A stretch of 64,000 nucleotides of DNA from an uncultured Hungatella sp. (GCA_910585645.1 CAJUFP010000008.1:1-64000); one strand, 5' to 3'; counted from the stretch's first letter, positions 51,477-60,981 are shown. Numbers and translations are program-made. Notes: generated by a model not told the origin, from the letters alone.

Positions 51477-52202
51477 TCAAATCCAAACCCCAACAGCGCT
51501 AAAATTATCCATATCCGTCCCTTTTCCATGCTCAAGGATGATTTGTTCCATGGCATCCATCCACTCTGCCACAGACCCAGCCCTTTTTAATGTCTTCATC
51601 ATATCCTTTTCATCAATCAATTCCCACCAGCCGTCGCTGCACAGCAAAAAAGCCTCCCCTTCTTCCGTATTCTGCAGTTTCCCCGCCTCATACCTTGGAC
51701 TTTCCCATTGCACCCCTAATACCCGCAGCAACCTGCTGCGGTCCTCATGGTGCCGGATATCTTTCTCTTTAATTTTCCCGGAAGCCGCCAGCATCTGGGG
51801 AACGCTGTGGTCAAAGGTTCTGAAAAATTTCATCCCCAGCCATGCTTTCCGGAAACGGTAAAGCCTGGAATCGCCGATATGGATCCATCTGGCCTGTTTT
51901 CCGTCTGCCATAAGGACTACTGCGGTGGTCTTCATCTCATAGGCTTTGCCGCTCTCTTTCTGTTGTTCCAGGATTCGGTCCTGAGCTGCCTGGAGCATCC
52001 GTTCCAAATTATCAAACTCCGGTCTCTCCATAAAAATTTCCCCTATGGTATCTGCCGCCAGTCTCGACGCAACCTCACCCTTCCCATGGCCTCCTAAACC
52101 GTCACACAGGATAAAGCAGTATTTTCCGTCTTTTTGAACCTTTGCCACACAATCTTCATTGATTTGGCGGCTTCCCTGATAACTTCTGCTTTCATACTCC
52201 AT
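51477..52202 (-). CDS. PP2C-family protein phosphatase (second copy)
   Basis: 241 residues from ATG 52202, where AGGGGGTGAT is an almost perfect ribosome binding site; ATG 52247 is an alternative. PP2C metal and catalytic motifs: INEDCV, CDGLGGHGKGE, GDSRLYRFR, LCSDGWWEL and MDNFSAVG. It would dephosphorylate Ser/Thr sites, most likely those set by the two kinases encoded directly after it. It is cytoplasmic, with no membrane segment. The preceding prepilin peptidase ends 55 bases upstream. Confidence 0.9.
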   Translation of the reverse strand: MEYESRSYQGSRQINEDCVAKVQKDGKYCFILCDGLGGHGKGEVASRLAADTIGEIFMERPEFDNLERMLQAAQDRILEQQKESGKAYEMKTTAVVLMADGKQARWIHIGDSRLYRFRKAWLGMKFFRTFDHSVPQMLAASGKIKEKDIRHHEDRSRLLRVLGVQWESPRYEAGKLQNTEEGEAFLLCSDGWWELIDEKDMMKTLKRAGSVAEWMDAMEQIILEHGKGTDMDNFSAVGVWI

Positions 52203-52257
52203 CCTATCACCCCCTGTATTCCATCTGACAGACTCTTTCTCCTCCATAGCTTTCCCC

Positions 52258-52779
52258 TTACCCCATTCCTTCAATGCCCCGCACCGCCAGCGAAACCAGA
52301 TACCCCGCCCCCATACATACCGTAAAGGGAAATTCCCACTTATCCTCGGCCTCATACCTGCAATACCTCCTGGTATACAGCAGGCGCTTCCCATACTCTC
52401 TCAAACGAGCCAGCCTTTTTCTCCCGTCCTTTTTAAACAGCAAAACAATCACACCGCCCGCCCCTCCTGCCAGGACTGACCAGACCAGCATATTCCAAAA
52501 CCTTTTTACGCCCAAAAAGGTCCCCAAGGCCCACATAACTTTAGAATCTCCCGCCTTCACCGCTCCCAGCAGATACAGCACAAATCCTGCCCCAAAACCC
52601 ACGGCCATTCCTCCTGCCACTGTCCTTATCCCCGCTCCTTCAAACAGTCGGAGGACCGCTGCTGCCAGAACGCCTGAAACATTATAAATATTTTTAATCT
52701 TTCTCGTTTTAAGATCCTGTCCTATAGCCCCGGCCAGAAACAGCCCTGTGGCTATTGTTACTGTCATCCCGGCCACCAT
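52258..52779 (-). CDS. Type IV prepilin peptidase (TadV/CpaA-like)
   Basis: 173 residues with four to five membrane segments. The two catalytic aspartates of A24 peptidases fit GQDLKTRKIKN (Asp22) and AVKAGDSKVMWALG (GxGD-like, here KAGD). It lacks the N-methylase cysteines, as TadV does. It would trim the Flp pilin and pseudopilins. AGGAG is five bases before ATG 52779. It overlaps the preceding phosphatase by 16 bases. A second A24 peptidase is encoded at 54872-55489. Confidence 0.82.
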   Translation of the reverse strand: MVAGMTVTIATGLFLAGAIGQDLKTRKIKNIYNVSGVLAAAVLRLFEGAGIRTVAGGMAVGFGAGFVLYLLGAVKAGDSKVMWALGTFLGVKRFWNMLVWSVLAGGAGGVIVLLFKKDGRKRLARLREYGKRLLYTRRYCRYEAEDKWEFPFTVCMGAGYLVSLAVRGIEGMG

Positions 52780-53555
52780 CGCTTCTCCTGCCTCACGATA
52801 ATAATAGAAAAGTTGTCGTCCGCTTTTGTCTGCTTTATCATTTCGGACGCCTCCTCCGCCTTCCTCTGGCAGTTTTTTCTGTCCTTCAAAATAGACTGCA
52901 TCTGACTCTCCTTAAGAAAGTGGTAAGCTCCGTCCGAACACAGTATAATCTGCGCAGAAGAATTAAGCGGCCCTTCCATGCCTTCGATCTGAAGCTGATA
53001 ATCATGACCTATTGCATTAACCAGCACATGCTCCATCTTATGACCCCTAACCTGATCCGGGGACAGCTTTCCCTCATCCACTTCCTTTTGACACCAAGTC
53101 TGGTCTTTCGAAATCTGCCGCAGGACTTTATGTTCATAAAGGTAAATGCGGCTGTCTCCTACCTGTTTCATAATAAAGAAGCCGTCATATAAAAAAACCA
53201 TGGACAGCGTGCTTCCTGTCTTAATACCGTCCTTTTCCGCCATTTTCAGTATCCTGGAATTACAGGATTCGATGGCTACGGATAAACTGTCGTCCACCAG
53301 TTTTATAATCTCTTTTGAAGGAAGCTGCCAAAACAGCCTGGGAAGGGACTGGTTCCACCATTCATTGAGTCCTCTTGTAATCTCACTGCTGGCCATCTCC
53401 CCCTGGTCCATGCCGCCCATGCCGTCTGCCACCACTGCAAGGACAAATTCCTTTCCCCCGATTCTTCCCTTCTTTGCCAAAATACTGTCCTGGTTCATTG
53501 GACGGATATTTCCTTTGTCCGTAACACATCCCACTTCATACCGATACCTGCCCAT
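52764..53555 (-). CDS. PP2C-family protein phosphatase (first copy)
   Basis: 263 residues. PP2C motifs: PMNQDS, VVADGMGGMDQGE, TGSTLSMV, VGDSRIYLYE, LCSDGAYHF and ADDNFSIII, so catalytically intact. It comes directly after the FHA gene (six-base gap) and overlaps the prepilin peptidase, an order like the phosphatase-FHA-kinase control set of type VI secretion systems. It is more divergent from the second PP2C in this operon than a recent duplicate would be. Confidence 0.92.
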   Translation of the reverse strand: MGRYRYEVGCVTDKGNIRPMNQDSILAKKGRIGGKEFVLAVVADGMGGMDQGEMASSEITRGLNEWWNQSLPRLFWQLPSKEIIKLVDDSLSVAIESCNSRILKMAEKDGIKTGSTLSMVFLYDGFFIMKQVGDSRIYLYEHKVLRQISKDQTWCQKEVDEGKLSPDQVRGHKMEHVLVNAIGHDYQLQIEGMEGPLNSSAQIILCSDGAYHFLKESQMQSILKDRKNCQRKAEEASEMIKQTKADDNFSIIIVRQEKRWWPG

Positions 53556-53561
53556 AATCCT

Positions 53562-54803
53562 TTATTCCTTTTTAAATATAAATTCCTGATTGGAACACAC
53601 GACGCGGTCCCCGTCTGACAGGGGTGTGGGGCTGTATGGCGGAATCACCTGTCCATTAACATAGGTACTGTTCCTGGAATTTTCGTCCGTAATAAAATAA
53701 ATCCCTTCCTCCCTGGTAATGGTGGCATGCTGCCTGGATACCGTAGGGTTGTTCATACGAAGACTGCAGTTTTCCTGCTTACCGATGGTAAAAGGAAAAC
53801 TGGAAAGAGGAAAATTTCTCCCCTGATACTGAATATACGGCGTACACCCTGATTCCGAATCGCTTTTCAGGACGGTTCTTCCCATATCTTCTTCCAGATT
53901 CACTGTCCCGCTCCACTGGCCGCTTGGTAAAGCAGGCCTGTCCGCAGGCATCACATGATTCTCCAGCTCCAATTCCACCTTAGGCTGCTTCTTTTTTCTA
54001 AAAAGACGAAATCCGCCTTTTTCTGCTTTAGAAGGTTTAACCTCTTTTTCGTCCATATTCTCGCTTCTGTCTCCGGGAATCAAAATCCCTCCCCCAAATA
54101 ACTCCGGCGCAGACTTTCTGTCATTCTTTCCGGAAAGGAGCGAACGACGGGATTCCTTCTGTGATTCCTGTTTTTGGGACAAGCCCTGGGGCAATTCCTC
54201 CGCCAATATTTCCGGTTCCCCCTGAACACCCTCATCACCGCCCTCTTCCTCCCCATCCGGCTCCAGCAGCTTTTGAAACCCTGGCAGGCTGAATCCGGGA
54301 CGAATAAGAAAATGCAGGCATTCATTGAACTGATCCCTGGCAGTTCCATTGGAAGAAAGCAGTCCTACAATGGCCAGAAAGAAATTTTTTAGCTCCTGTG
54401 TGTAATCCCGCTCCTGGACAAGGATGGGATCATAGAGCATAAAAACATGATACCGGGAGTCAACAAATACATATTCTTCCGACAGGACGCATCCCCAGGG
54501 AGTTAAAAAATAGCTTTCAAGGTTCATCATTGCCTTTGTCAAGCCAAGCAGAATCTTCTTTCCAATCTCTTCCGTAATAAGGGTATTTTGAACCATCTGA
54601 CCCAGCTTCATTTTCCCGGTGATATCATAATTCATCTTCTCCCTGTCATCGATTACCTGTGAAAACATGGGAAGCAGACCGGGTATACGATTATTTTCCA
54701 GCATTCTGACACAGTAGCCAATCACCCTTTGCTCCTTTGGCTCTTCTAATACAAGAAATGTATTTTGCCCCTTCACCTGATACGATATGTTTAAATCTCT
54801 CAT
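53562..54803 (-). CDS. DUF6382-FHA domain protein
   Basis: 413 residues. The N-terminal 175 residues match the DUF6382 region often joined to FHA domains in Clostridia (family name from memory). A charged, disordered linker follows (about 180-320), holding TVNLEED (Thr300) and RTVLKSD (Thr310), similar to the Thr motifs of the upstream-acting kinase. The FHA domain (330-413) has the phosphothreonine-binding set: FTIGKQENCSLRM, SRQHATI, NSTYVNG. It should bind a phosphorylated partner or its own phosphorylated linker. It comes after the prepilin peptidase and before PP2C. Confidence 0.88.
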   Translation of the reverse strand: MRDLNISYQVKGQNTFLVLEEPKEQRVIGYCVRMLENNRIPGLLPMFSQVIDDREKMNYDITGKMKLGQMVQNTLITEEIGKKILLGLTKAMMNLESYFLTPWGCVLSEEYVFVDSRYHVFMLYDPILVQERDYTQELKNFFLAIVGLLSSNGTARDQFNECLHFLIRPGFSLPGFQKLLEPDGEEEGGDEGVQGEPEILAEELPQGLSQKQESQKESRRSLLSGKNDRKSAPELFGGGILIPGDRSENMDEKEVKPSKAEKGGFRLFRKKKQPKVELELENHVMPADRPALPSGQWSGTVNLEEDMGRTVLKSDSESGCTPYIQYQGRNFPLSSFPFTIGKQENCSLRMNNPTVSRQHATITREEGIYFITDENSRNSTYVNGQVIPPYSPTPLSDGDRVVCSNQEFIFKKE

Positions 54804-54871
54804 CCTCTTCCCTCTCCTGGTATATAAGTATCAGCGAAACCCATTGCAGCCGTCAGGCGTCCTTCCCTGAA

Positions 54872-55489
54872 TTATAACAATGACCCTAAAAACAAAAACG
54901 GCACAAATGGAATTTCTGTTTTTAATCCCGCTTTCTTTCGAATCAAAAGAACCCCGCTTACAACGGCCGCTAAAAGCACTGCCTTAAGAAGCAGCGAAAA
55001 TATCCCCAAAATTCCTGTAACCCAGCCACAGACGGCCAGAAGCTTTACATCTCCCAGTCCCACACTGTCACGTTTCCACACATATGCCGCAAACAGCAGC
55101 CCAAAACCCGCTAGGGCTCCCAACATTCTGTCTGCTATCAAAGACACGTTTATGCCGGCCAGTAATGTAAAGAGCAGCAGAAGTATCCCATAAACAGCCA
55201 GCACCTGGTTGGGAACCACCATCTCTTTCCAGTCAATCCATGCCCCTGCAAGCAAAAGGTTGGAAAGCAGCCAAAACTGCGCCGCCCCGGTTCCCAATCC
55301 TCCATACATAAAAAATCCGTAAAATACCAGAAAGACAGAGCCTGCAAGAAACGCAAACTCCTGCTTCCCCCATCCCTTAAGCCAGCCTGCGTCCCATTTC
55401 CACCTATAAAGCAGCTGTGCCCGCGCCAGCATATGGTTAAGCATTCCAAAAGCAAGCCCCGCCGCCCCCAGCATTCCCCATATTCCCAT
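54872..55489 (-). CDS. Type IV prepilin peptidase, A24
   Basis: About 205 residues from ATG 55489 (a GTG at 55501 is also possible). Six to seven membrane segments; catalytic aspartates in AGAWIDWKEMVVPNQ and GLGDVKLLAV. It lacks the cysteine-containing N-terminal methylase domain of PilD. Together with the TadV-like protein, the operon has two peptidases, perhaps one for the pilin and one for the TadE-type pseudopilins. Confidence 0.86.
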   Translation of the reverse strand: MGIWGMLGAAGLAFGMLNHMLARAQLLYRWKWDAGWLKGWGKQEFAFLAGSVFLVFYGFFMYGGLGTGAAQFWLLSNLLLAGAWIDWKEMVVPNQVLAVYGILLLLFTLLAGINVSLIADRMLGALAGFGLLFAAYVWKRDSVGLGDVKLLAVCGWVTGILGIFSLLLKAVLLAAVVSGVLLIRKKAGLKTEIPFVPFLFLGSLL

Positions 55490-55533
55490 ATCTCCTGCCA
55501 CTCCTCATCCCGTCTTTTACCGTCTTATTCGCG

Positions 55534-56229
55534 TCACCCCGGTCCGCGGATGCCCTTGGTACTCCCCCCAATCCATGGGTGAACCCTGACCGCCTGCCTC
55601 ATGGGAATCTTATCGAAAAAGATGGTGAACATACTGTGCTTATAAGTGTATACCGCCATAAAGACCATATCGTGGTTCTCGCCTTCATTAAGCAGAAAGA
55701 CATGATACTTAATCTCCCCATCCAAAAGGTTCGTATTAATATTCATCTCTTTGATGTACTGATCCATCATCACTTTGACGATCCCGCCACTGGCCGCATC
55801 AATACCCGACGCAAATAAATACCCTTTCACGTCATCCACATGAATCGCTCCGATGCTGTCCTTTACCGCAATCACATCCCTGTAAAGCCGCGTCCCGTTT
55901 TCCACCAGCTGGGGAAGTTTTTCCAGTGTCACCCCGTCGTTCAGCATCTCAAGAGTACTGGATGCTGAACCCGCCACACTGCCAATACTTTCCTGTAATT
56001 GCGTGGCCTTGCTTCCTGTGCTTTCGCTCATGGTAAACTGGTCCACATCCGTCAGAAGAGAAACCCCATAAAAATATTCTCCCACCGTATTTCCCACATG
56101 GGTCAGCCCCTGCTGAATCACCAGCTGCAGATAAAAAATATTCAGAAAATTGATGATGAAAAGCAGCACCAGAATAAAAAGGGGCAGTGTCAATGCGGCC
56201 TCCACGGTCATGGTTCCTTTTTCCTTCAT
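55534..56229 (-). CDS. TadE-like pseudopilin
   Basis: 231 residues. The N-terminus MKEKGTMTVEAALTLPLFILVLLFIINF is a TadE-type prepilin-like sequence: a short positively charged leader, Gly-Thr-Met-Thr-Val-Glu with the Glu at mature position five, then a hydrophobic helix. The remainder is extracytoplasmic without a recognised fold. It is probably a minor pilin or pseudopilin in the Tad machine. GGAGAGG upstream of ATG 56229. Confidence 0.85.
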   Translation of the reverse strand: MKEKGTMTVEAALTLPLFILVLLFIINFLNIFYLQLVIQQGLTHVGNTVGEYFYGVSLLTDVDQFTMSESTGSKATQLQESIGSVAGSASSTLEMLNDGVTLEKLPQLVENGTRLYRDVIAVKDSIGAIHVDDVKGYLFASGIDAASGGIVKVMMDQYIKEMNINTNLLDGEIKYHVFLLNEGENHDMVFMAVYTYKHSMFTIFFDKIPMRQAVRVHPWIGGSTKGIRGPG

Positions 56230-56298
56230 CGCCTAACCTCTCCTCTCCCTGGTACGCTTTTCATGCTCCTGACCGGACGGCCTTCTCAAAACAGCGTT

Positions 56299-59178
56299 TT
56301 AATAAGCCCGGCTTGTATGGACCTGGAATTTCAGTCTGCCGTTTTGTTTTAAATCAGACGGGATTACCGGCTCTGACATAAACAAAAACTTAATGCTACA
56401 TTTCATATCCGCCCAGACTCCTGTATAAGACTGTTCCATAGAAAACCCCGTCTGCCCGCCATACCTCATGTTGGCCTGGATTACTTGCTGAATCCGCTCT
56501 ACCTTTGTCTGCTGGCTCATAAGCAGCAGAAAAATCCGCATATAGTCGGAATATCCCATCCTAAACGAGCTGACATCGTGGCCTCCTGTAGAAACCACTT
56601 GTCCCACAGGAATCTTATCCTTAAAATTCTCTATTACATCCTTCGCCACGGAATTTAACTTGCTTTCTACGCTGTCATGTACCGTCTCTCTCATCTGCCG
56701 GGTCTTTTCCGCCACTGTCATCACCACTCTGTCTTTTTCCTGGTCCACAAAGTCTTTAATATCTTCCCTGGCCTCCCGATACTTGTGGTGTATCTCTTTC
56801 ATAGCATCCTGGATTTCCTGGCTCCCGCACTGCGCGGCTGCCGTCTCAAACTGTCCCAAGGTCCGCTCCATAACCTGGTCTGCCGACTCCCCGGCTTCCC
56901 CTGCCTTGTTATACACGTCATAGATGGCTCCCTGAATCTTCATATCCACCAGGTCAAAAATTTGATCCGTCCTATCTTTTGCATAATCTATCAGCCCGTC
57001 TCTGGCTGCGTTAACGACTCTTTTGAAAGCCCCTTCCAGGGAAGCTTCCCAATCAGCCCCCTGTTTCCAAAAAACTACAGTTTCCCCACGGGTAAGACTA
57101 AGCACGTCCATCACGGATTCCGCCACCGCCCATCCCAGCAGCAGGGCAATACTGACGAGAGGAGCAAACGGACCGCTTAATGCCGCAATGGCATTGGCCT
57201 GGTTAATCTTTGCCGAGTCCGTAAAAATAGCCACCCCGTTAATGATGGTGCGAAATGCCAGCAGCTTTCCCTTCACCTGGTCAAATGCCCTGTCCCCGTC
57301 TGCGGTTCCTGTAAGAATGTACTCCACCTCCGCCTCTGTGGCGAAATATTTCCAGTATGACTCATCCAAAAGATAGTCAGGCCCGCTGTCCCACTCCGGA
57401 CTTTCCCCAAAGCTTAGATTTTTCCCTTCCTGAATCGAATTTTTCCTGTCATCCTCGCTCATCTCATGATGGTAAACCGCATTGGGAAAGGTGTGCAGAA
57501 TATATTCATCTACGTAGATTCTGTCCCTGGCGCTTTCCAGAAGGGAACCCAGCATTTCCATCAGGTTCAGTCCTTCCTCCATAAGCTTTCCCGCATCCTC
57601 TGAATCTACCGTCCCGGCCACGTCGATGGTCAAATCACTGCCTGCGGGAAGTATGCTTTGGGTAAATGCCACCTGCAGGTCCGCCTCCGACAAATCCCGG
57701 ATACCGTCGCTGGGCGCCTCCGGTTCTTCCTCCGAAGAGGCCCCTTCCCGGACATCACTGTTTCTCACATTGATTTCCTGCTGTCTTGCCTCATAGAAAT
57801 ATCCGGATATATCCTGGAGCTTTATCATGGACTCGCTTACCATTTTCACATATTCACTGCTCTCCCTGCCGGAAGGAAGGCCGGGATGATTGGTCATGGA
57901 ATCTCCCTCATCATCCCGAATCCTTTCCACGAAAGTTTTCGCCTCATCCTCCATGATTCCCACAATGCCTGTCTGGTAATACAGCCGCTCCACGTCCCCC
58001 GCGTATCCCCTGGCGTTGACCACCAGATCAATACGCTCCAGCACCTGCCCGCAGTTGGCTTTAGCCAGCTCAATTTCCGGAAGAAATACGGTCTTATAAT
58101 CTTCGTCATTGGGATGTTCATTCATCTTTGTTTCCAGCTCCCGGATATATTGGGTATACTTTGCATTCATATCCTCAATAGCTTCGTAAAGCCGCTGTCC
58201 CTCCTGGTACAAGTGAGTAAATCCCGCTTCCAGGCTGCCGGAATAAATCTCCTGGTATTCCGTCCGCATAGCCTCAAACCTTGGATCATACTCTTCCATC
58301 ACTTCCCGACGTATGGCTTCTTCATCTACCTGGCCACCTTCCGATTCCTCCCCTTCTTCACTCTCTGCCTGGGCCTGCTCAATCCTTCTCTGTATCTCCT
58401 CATTTTCCTCTTGATGAAGCCCCTTTACCTTTGTCTCAAAATCCAAAATATAGGAAAAAATATTCCAGACATCGCTGCCGCTTATAGACTCCGACAGTTT
58501 TTTGGTATAATCCCCAGTGAAAGAGAACGCCCTTACCTGGTCATTATACTGGTTAATAGCATCCATCAGCTCCCGGCACTGTTGGAATGTCCCTTTATTG
58601 GCATTGGTCACTTGAAGCCGCTTTGAAGCTGCCTCTATCCGGTTCTTCACTGAAAGGATCTGTTCCAGTTTATTCAAAAAACTGCCGGGCTGCCCTGCCA
58701 GCTGGACAGGCCCTCGATATTTCATATGTTCTATTATCTGATACTCTACATTTTCCGTGGTGGCCAAGGTTACACTGCTGCCTGCCTGAATGTCGATATC
58801 AAAATCATAGCCGTCAAAATACCTGTCTTCTCCTGACACGGAACCTGCCAGGGCCTGTCCCAGCAGCGTCTGGTAATCTCCATAATCAATATCCGCAATG
58901 CTCAGGGTGTCACTTACATACCTTTGAAACTGGGATATCAATTCATCCTCTGTCACATTTTCCGTGGCCAGCAGACCATAAAGGTCATAGACCAGTTTAT
59001 TATAGCGGGATAAGACCGAATCCGCAGCTGAATCCAGGGAGCTTTCCGCCATGGCCATGGCCATGCGGTATCGTCCCCCGTCCACCAGAAGGCCCGTCAA
59101 AATATAGCAAGACAAAAAAATAATAATCAGAAAAATCGTGACCGCGCCTTTGCACTGTTTTCTCAAGTTCTTCTTCAT
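56299..59178 (-). CDS. Large DUF5702-type Tad-associated protein
   Basis: 959 residues. An N-terminal TadE/TadG-like anchor (KGAVTIFLIIIFLSCYILTGLLVDGGRYRMAMAMAESSLDSAADSVL) is followed by about 900 extracytoplasmic residues, largely helical: a coiled, Glu-rich region near 250-350, a hydrophobic hairpin near 685-720 (SGPFAPLVSIALLLGWAVAE), and a long charged coiled coil near 740-860. I recall this as DUF5702. It is far longer than classic TadG, and may be a scaffold or tip-anchoring component. It lies between the two TadE-like genes. Confidence 0.8.
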   Translation of the reverse strand: MKKNLRKQCKGAVTIFLIIIFLSCYILTGLLVDGGRYRMAMAMAESSLDSAADSVLSRYNKLVYDLYGLLATENVTEDELISQFQRYVSDTLSIADIDYGDYQTLLGQALAGSVSGEDRYFDGYDFDIDIQAGSSVTLATTENVEYQIIEHMKYRGPVQLAGQPGSFLNKLEQILSVKNRIEAASKRLQVTNANKGTFQQCRELMDAINQYNDQVRAFSFTGDYTKKLSESISGSDVWNIFSYILDFETKVKGLHQEENEEIQRRIEQAQAESEEGEESEGGQVDEEAIRREVMEEYDPRFEAMRTEYQEIYSGSLEAGFTHLYQEGQRLYEAIEDMNAKYTQYIRELETKMNEHPNDEDYKTVFLPEIELAKANCGQVLERIDLVVNARGYAGDVERLYYQTGIVGIMEDEAKTFVERIRDDEGDSMTNHPGLPSGRESSEYVKMVSESMIKLQDISGYFYEARQQEINVRNSDVREGASSEEEPEAPSDGIRDLSEADLQVAFTQSILPAGSDLTIDVAGTVDSEDAGKLMEEGLNLMEMLGSLLESARDRIYVDEYILHTFPNAVYHHEMSEDDRKNSIQEGKNLSFGESPEWDSGPDYLLDESYWKYFATEAEVEYILTGTADGDRAFDQVKGKLLAFRTIINGVAIFTDSAKINQANAIAALSGPFAPLVSIALLLGWAVAESVMDVLSLTRGETVVFWKQGADWEASLEGAFKRVVNAARDGLIDYAKDRTDQIFDLVDMKIQGAIYDVYNKAGEAGESADQVMERTLGQFETAAAQCGSQEIQDAMKEIHHKYREAREDIKDFVDQEKDRVVMTVAEKTRQMRETVHDSVESKLNSVAKDVIENFKDKIPVGQVVSTGGHDVSSFRMGYSDYMRIFLLLMSQQTKVERIQQVIQANMRYGGQTGFSMEQSYTGVWADMKCSIKFLFMSEPVIPSDLKQNGRLKFQVHTSRAY

Positions 59179-59205
59179 ACCTTATCCCCTGTATTTCTTC
59201 TTACT

Positions 59206-59808
59206 CTATTCCATCAGTTGATCATTGTCCTGGAACAAATCATAGATGATAGACGTGGTCCGCACGAACTCCCCGGGATTGTTGAGGGGCGCTTTCGCGC
59301 TGATTTTGTAATCATCGTTTGTAATCCATCCGCAGCTTTCCATATACGCCCTTATGGGATTTACATAATGCTTCTCCACGGAAACCGTGATGTATTTCTT
59401 TAAAATGCTCCCTGTTTTCTCCACCTCTGGCTCAAAACCATTTTCATTATCCCCTATAAGATTAGCCTGGCTTCCCATCAGGGTTTTCGCATATGCCGCT
59501 GCCTGGCTCTTCCTGACGCCGTCCCCCGCTCCCTCAAACAGATAACGGTATGGGTCATGGCCGGTAAAGCTGGCAGGGGTAATCAGCGCCGCTGCCGAAG
59601 ATACGCCTGCGCTGCTGCCTGCGCTCACTCCCCCCGCATAGTTCCAGTAAGCCGCCGCGCGGCTGCATGTGCGCATGGCCACTGTGCCAGCCAGCACATT
59701 CTGGTAATGCACCATGGACATCCACAAAACGCCCATGATGCTAAAGAGAATAACCGGGAAAATCAGGGCAAGCTCTACGGTGAACATTCCTTTCTTTGTG
59801 TTTTCCAT
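59206..59808 (-). CDS. TadE-family pseudopilin
   Basis: 200 residues. The N-terminus TKKGMFTVELALIFPVILFSIMGVLW is a TadE prepilin-like signal with the Glu after the cleavage glycine. The rest is extracytoplasmic. In Tad systems TadE and TadF are processed pseudopilins needed for pilus assembly. It lies directly after the Flp pilin gene and before the large DUF5702 gene. Confidence 0.86.
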   Translation of the reverse strand: MENTKKGMFTVELALIFPVILFSIMGVLWMSMVHYQNVLAGTVAMRTCSRAAAYWNYAGGVSAGSSAGVSSAAALITPASFTGHDPYRYLFEGAGDGVRKSQAAAYAKTLMGSQANLIGDNENGFEPEVEKTGSILKKYITVSVEKHYVNPIRAYMESCGWITNDDYKISAKAPLNNPGEFVRTTSIIYDLFQDNDQLME

Positions 59809-59841
59809 CTCTCTGCCTTTTCTTACCCTTCTGCTCTGCGC

Positions 59842-60036
59842 TTATGAGCCGCTTCCCCCATCTGTTACAGACGCGTCCGCCTGTCCGAAAATACTCTCCA
59901 GATTACTGGATACAAAAGCAATCACCTGCTTCCTGAATATCAGCGCAATACTTACCAGCACCGCAATAATCAGCACAATCTCCACCGTACCCATGCCATC
60001 CTCTTCTTCCCAAAATCCTTTCATTAAATTTTCCAT
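59842..60036 (-). CDS. flp: Flp-type (type IVb/IVc) major pilin
   Basis: 64 residues from ATG 60036, nine bases after AGGAGG (another ATG two codons earlier is only three bases away). Short leader ending at Gly, then GTVEIVLIIAVLVSIALIFRKQVIAFV, the Flp hydrophobic helix with Glu at mature position five, and a short polar tail. It is the likely fibre subunit. Its tail has a Ser/Gly/Thr-rich end (DASVTDGGSGS). It lies between TadC and TadE, the normal position. Confidence 0.9.
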   Translation of the reverse strand: MENLMKGFWEEEDGMGTVEIVLIIAVLVSIALIFRKQVIAFVSSNLESIFGQADASVTDGGSGS

Positions 60037-60108
60037 TGTCATATTCCTCCTTCTTAAATTTTTTCTAAAATACGGTTTACCGTTTCACAGCATCCTCTTC
60101 ACCATCGC

Positions 60109-60981
60109 CTACACCCTCATGCTCATGACCGCCGGCGCAATGGTAAGCAGAATGACCGCCAGAAGCATCAGCATCATGGGAAACAGCATCTTTGTAGACG
60201 CCTCCTCCGCAAACTGCCTGGCCGCGTTTTTCCGGTTATTCCACTGCTCCTCCCCAATCTCCTTCAAAGCCCTGGTCACATCCTGACCGCCCCGGTGCAT
60301 ATTCTGCAAAACCACAGACACAAACCGGCGCATCTGCGGCATATTGCACCTGGTCACAAAATAGTCAAACGCCGCCTCCGCCGTATTTCCTGCTTCCATC
60401 ATGGAAACCGCGCGATCCAGTTCCCGGTAAAGGGGCCTGTCATTGGACATCTCGGCGGATATTTTTATAATGGCAGCCCGCAGGGTCATCCCTGCCCCGG
60501 AAAGTATCACGATCTTGTTAGTCAGATCCGGCATATCCATGGAAATCAGAAGATGTCTCTTCTCGATTTTTTCCGATACCGCAGTCAGCGTCATATATCC
60601 AAGACCAATCCCCGCCCCAAGCATCAGTCCGGCAATCCCCGTCTGCCCGCCAAGCATCAAAAGCCCGGACACAAGCATTCCCATCAGCAAATAGCTGGCA
60701 GCGGCAGCCCAGTAGGCTCTCACATAAAACTCGCAGTATTTAGGGTCATAAAGCTCCTTCATATATTTGCGCAGCACCCGGTCAAAAGAAGAGCCGTAGG
60801 AATACCGGGTCTTCTCCATAAGATAAAATCCCGCCGGGAAAAAATCCCTTAAAGAAAACTCGTCTTTATCCAGAACCGCTATGACTCCTTTATATTTTTT
60901 ATTTCCTCTGACATAACAGAAAAACACCAGAAAAAAGCACACCAGAAAGTATCCCAGCGCCCACGGTTCTATTGTCTCCAT
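60109..60981 (-). CDS. tadC: Tad inner-membrane platform protein TadC (T2SS-F type)
   Basis: 290 residues from ATG 60981 (METIEPWALGYFLVC), eight bases after GGAGG. One N-terminal segment, two central and one C-terminal membrane segments, with a T2SS-F domain (ILSGAGMTLRAAIIKISAEM and RGGQDVTRALKEIGEEQW). It pairs with TadB to form the assembly platform driven by CpaF. It follows TadB after 82 bases. Confidence 0.9.
   Translation of the reverse strand: METIEPWALGYFLVCFFLVFFCYVRGNKKYKGVIAVLDKDEFSLRDFFPAGFYLMEKTRYSYGSSFDRVLRKYMKELYDPKYCEFYVRAYWAAAASYLLMGMLVSGLLMLGGQTGIAGLMLGAGIGLGYMTLTAVSEKIEKRHLLISMDMPDLTNKIVILSGAGMTLRAAIIKISAEMSNDRPLYRELDRAVSMMEAGNTAEAAFDYFVTRCNMPQMRRFVSVVLQNMHRGGQDVTRALKEIGEEQWNNRKNAARQFAEEASTKMLFPMMLMLLAVILLTIAPAVMSMRV

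Noticed and set aside
57658..58626. A 322-codon open frame on the plus strand
   Set aside because: Antisense to the DUF5702 gene; long frames arise from the codon bias of the real gene.
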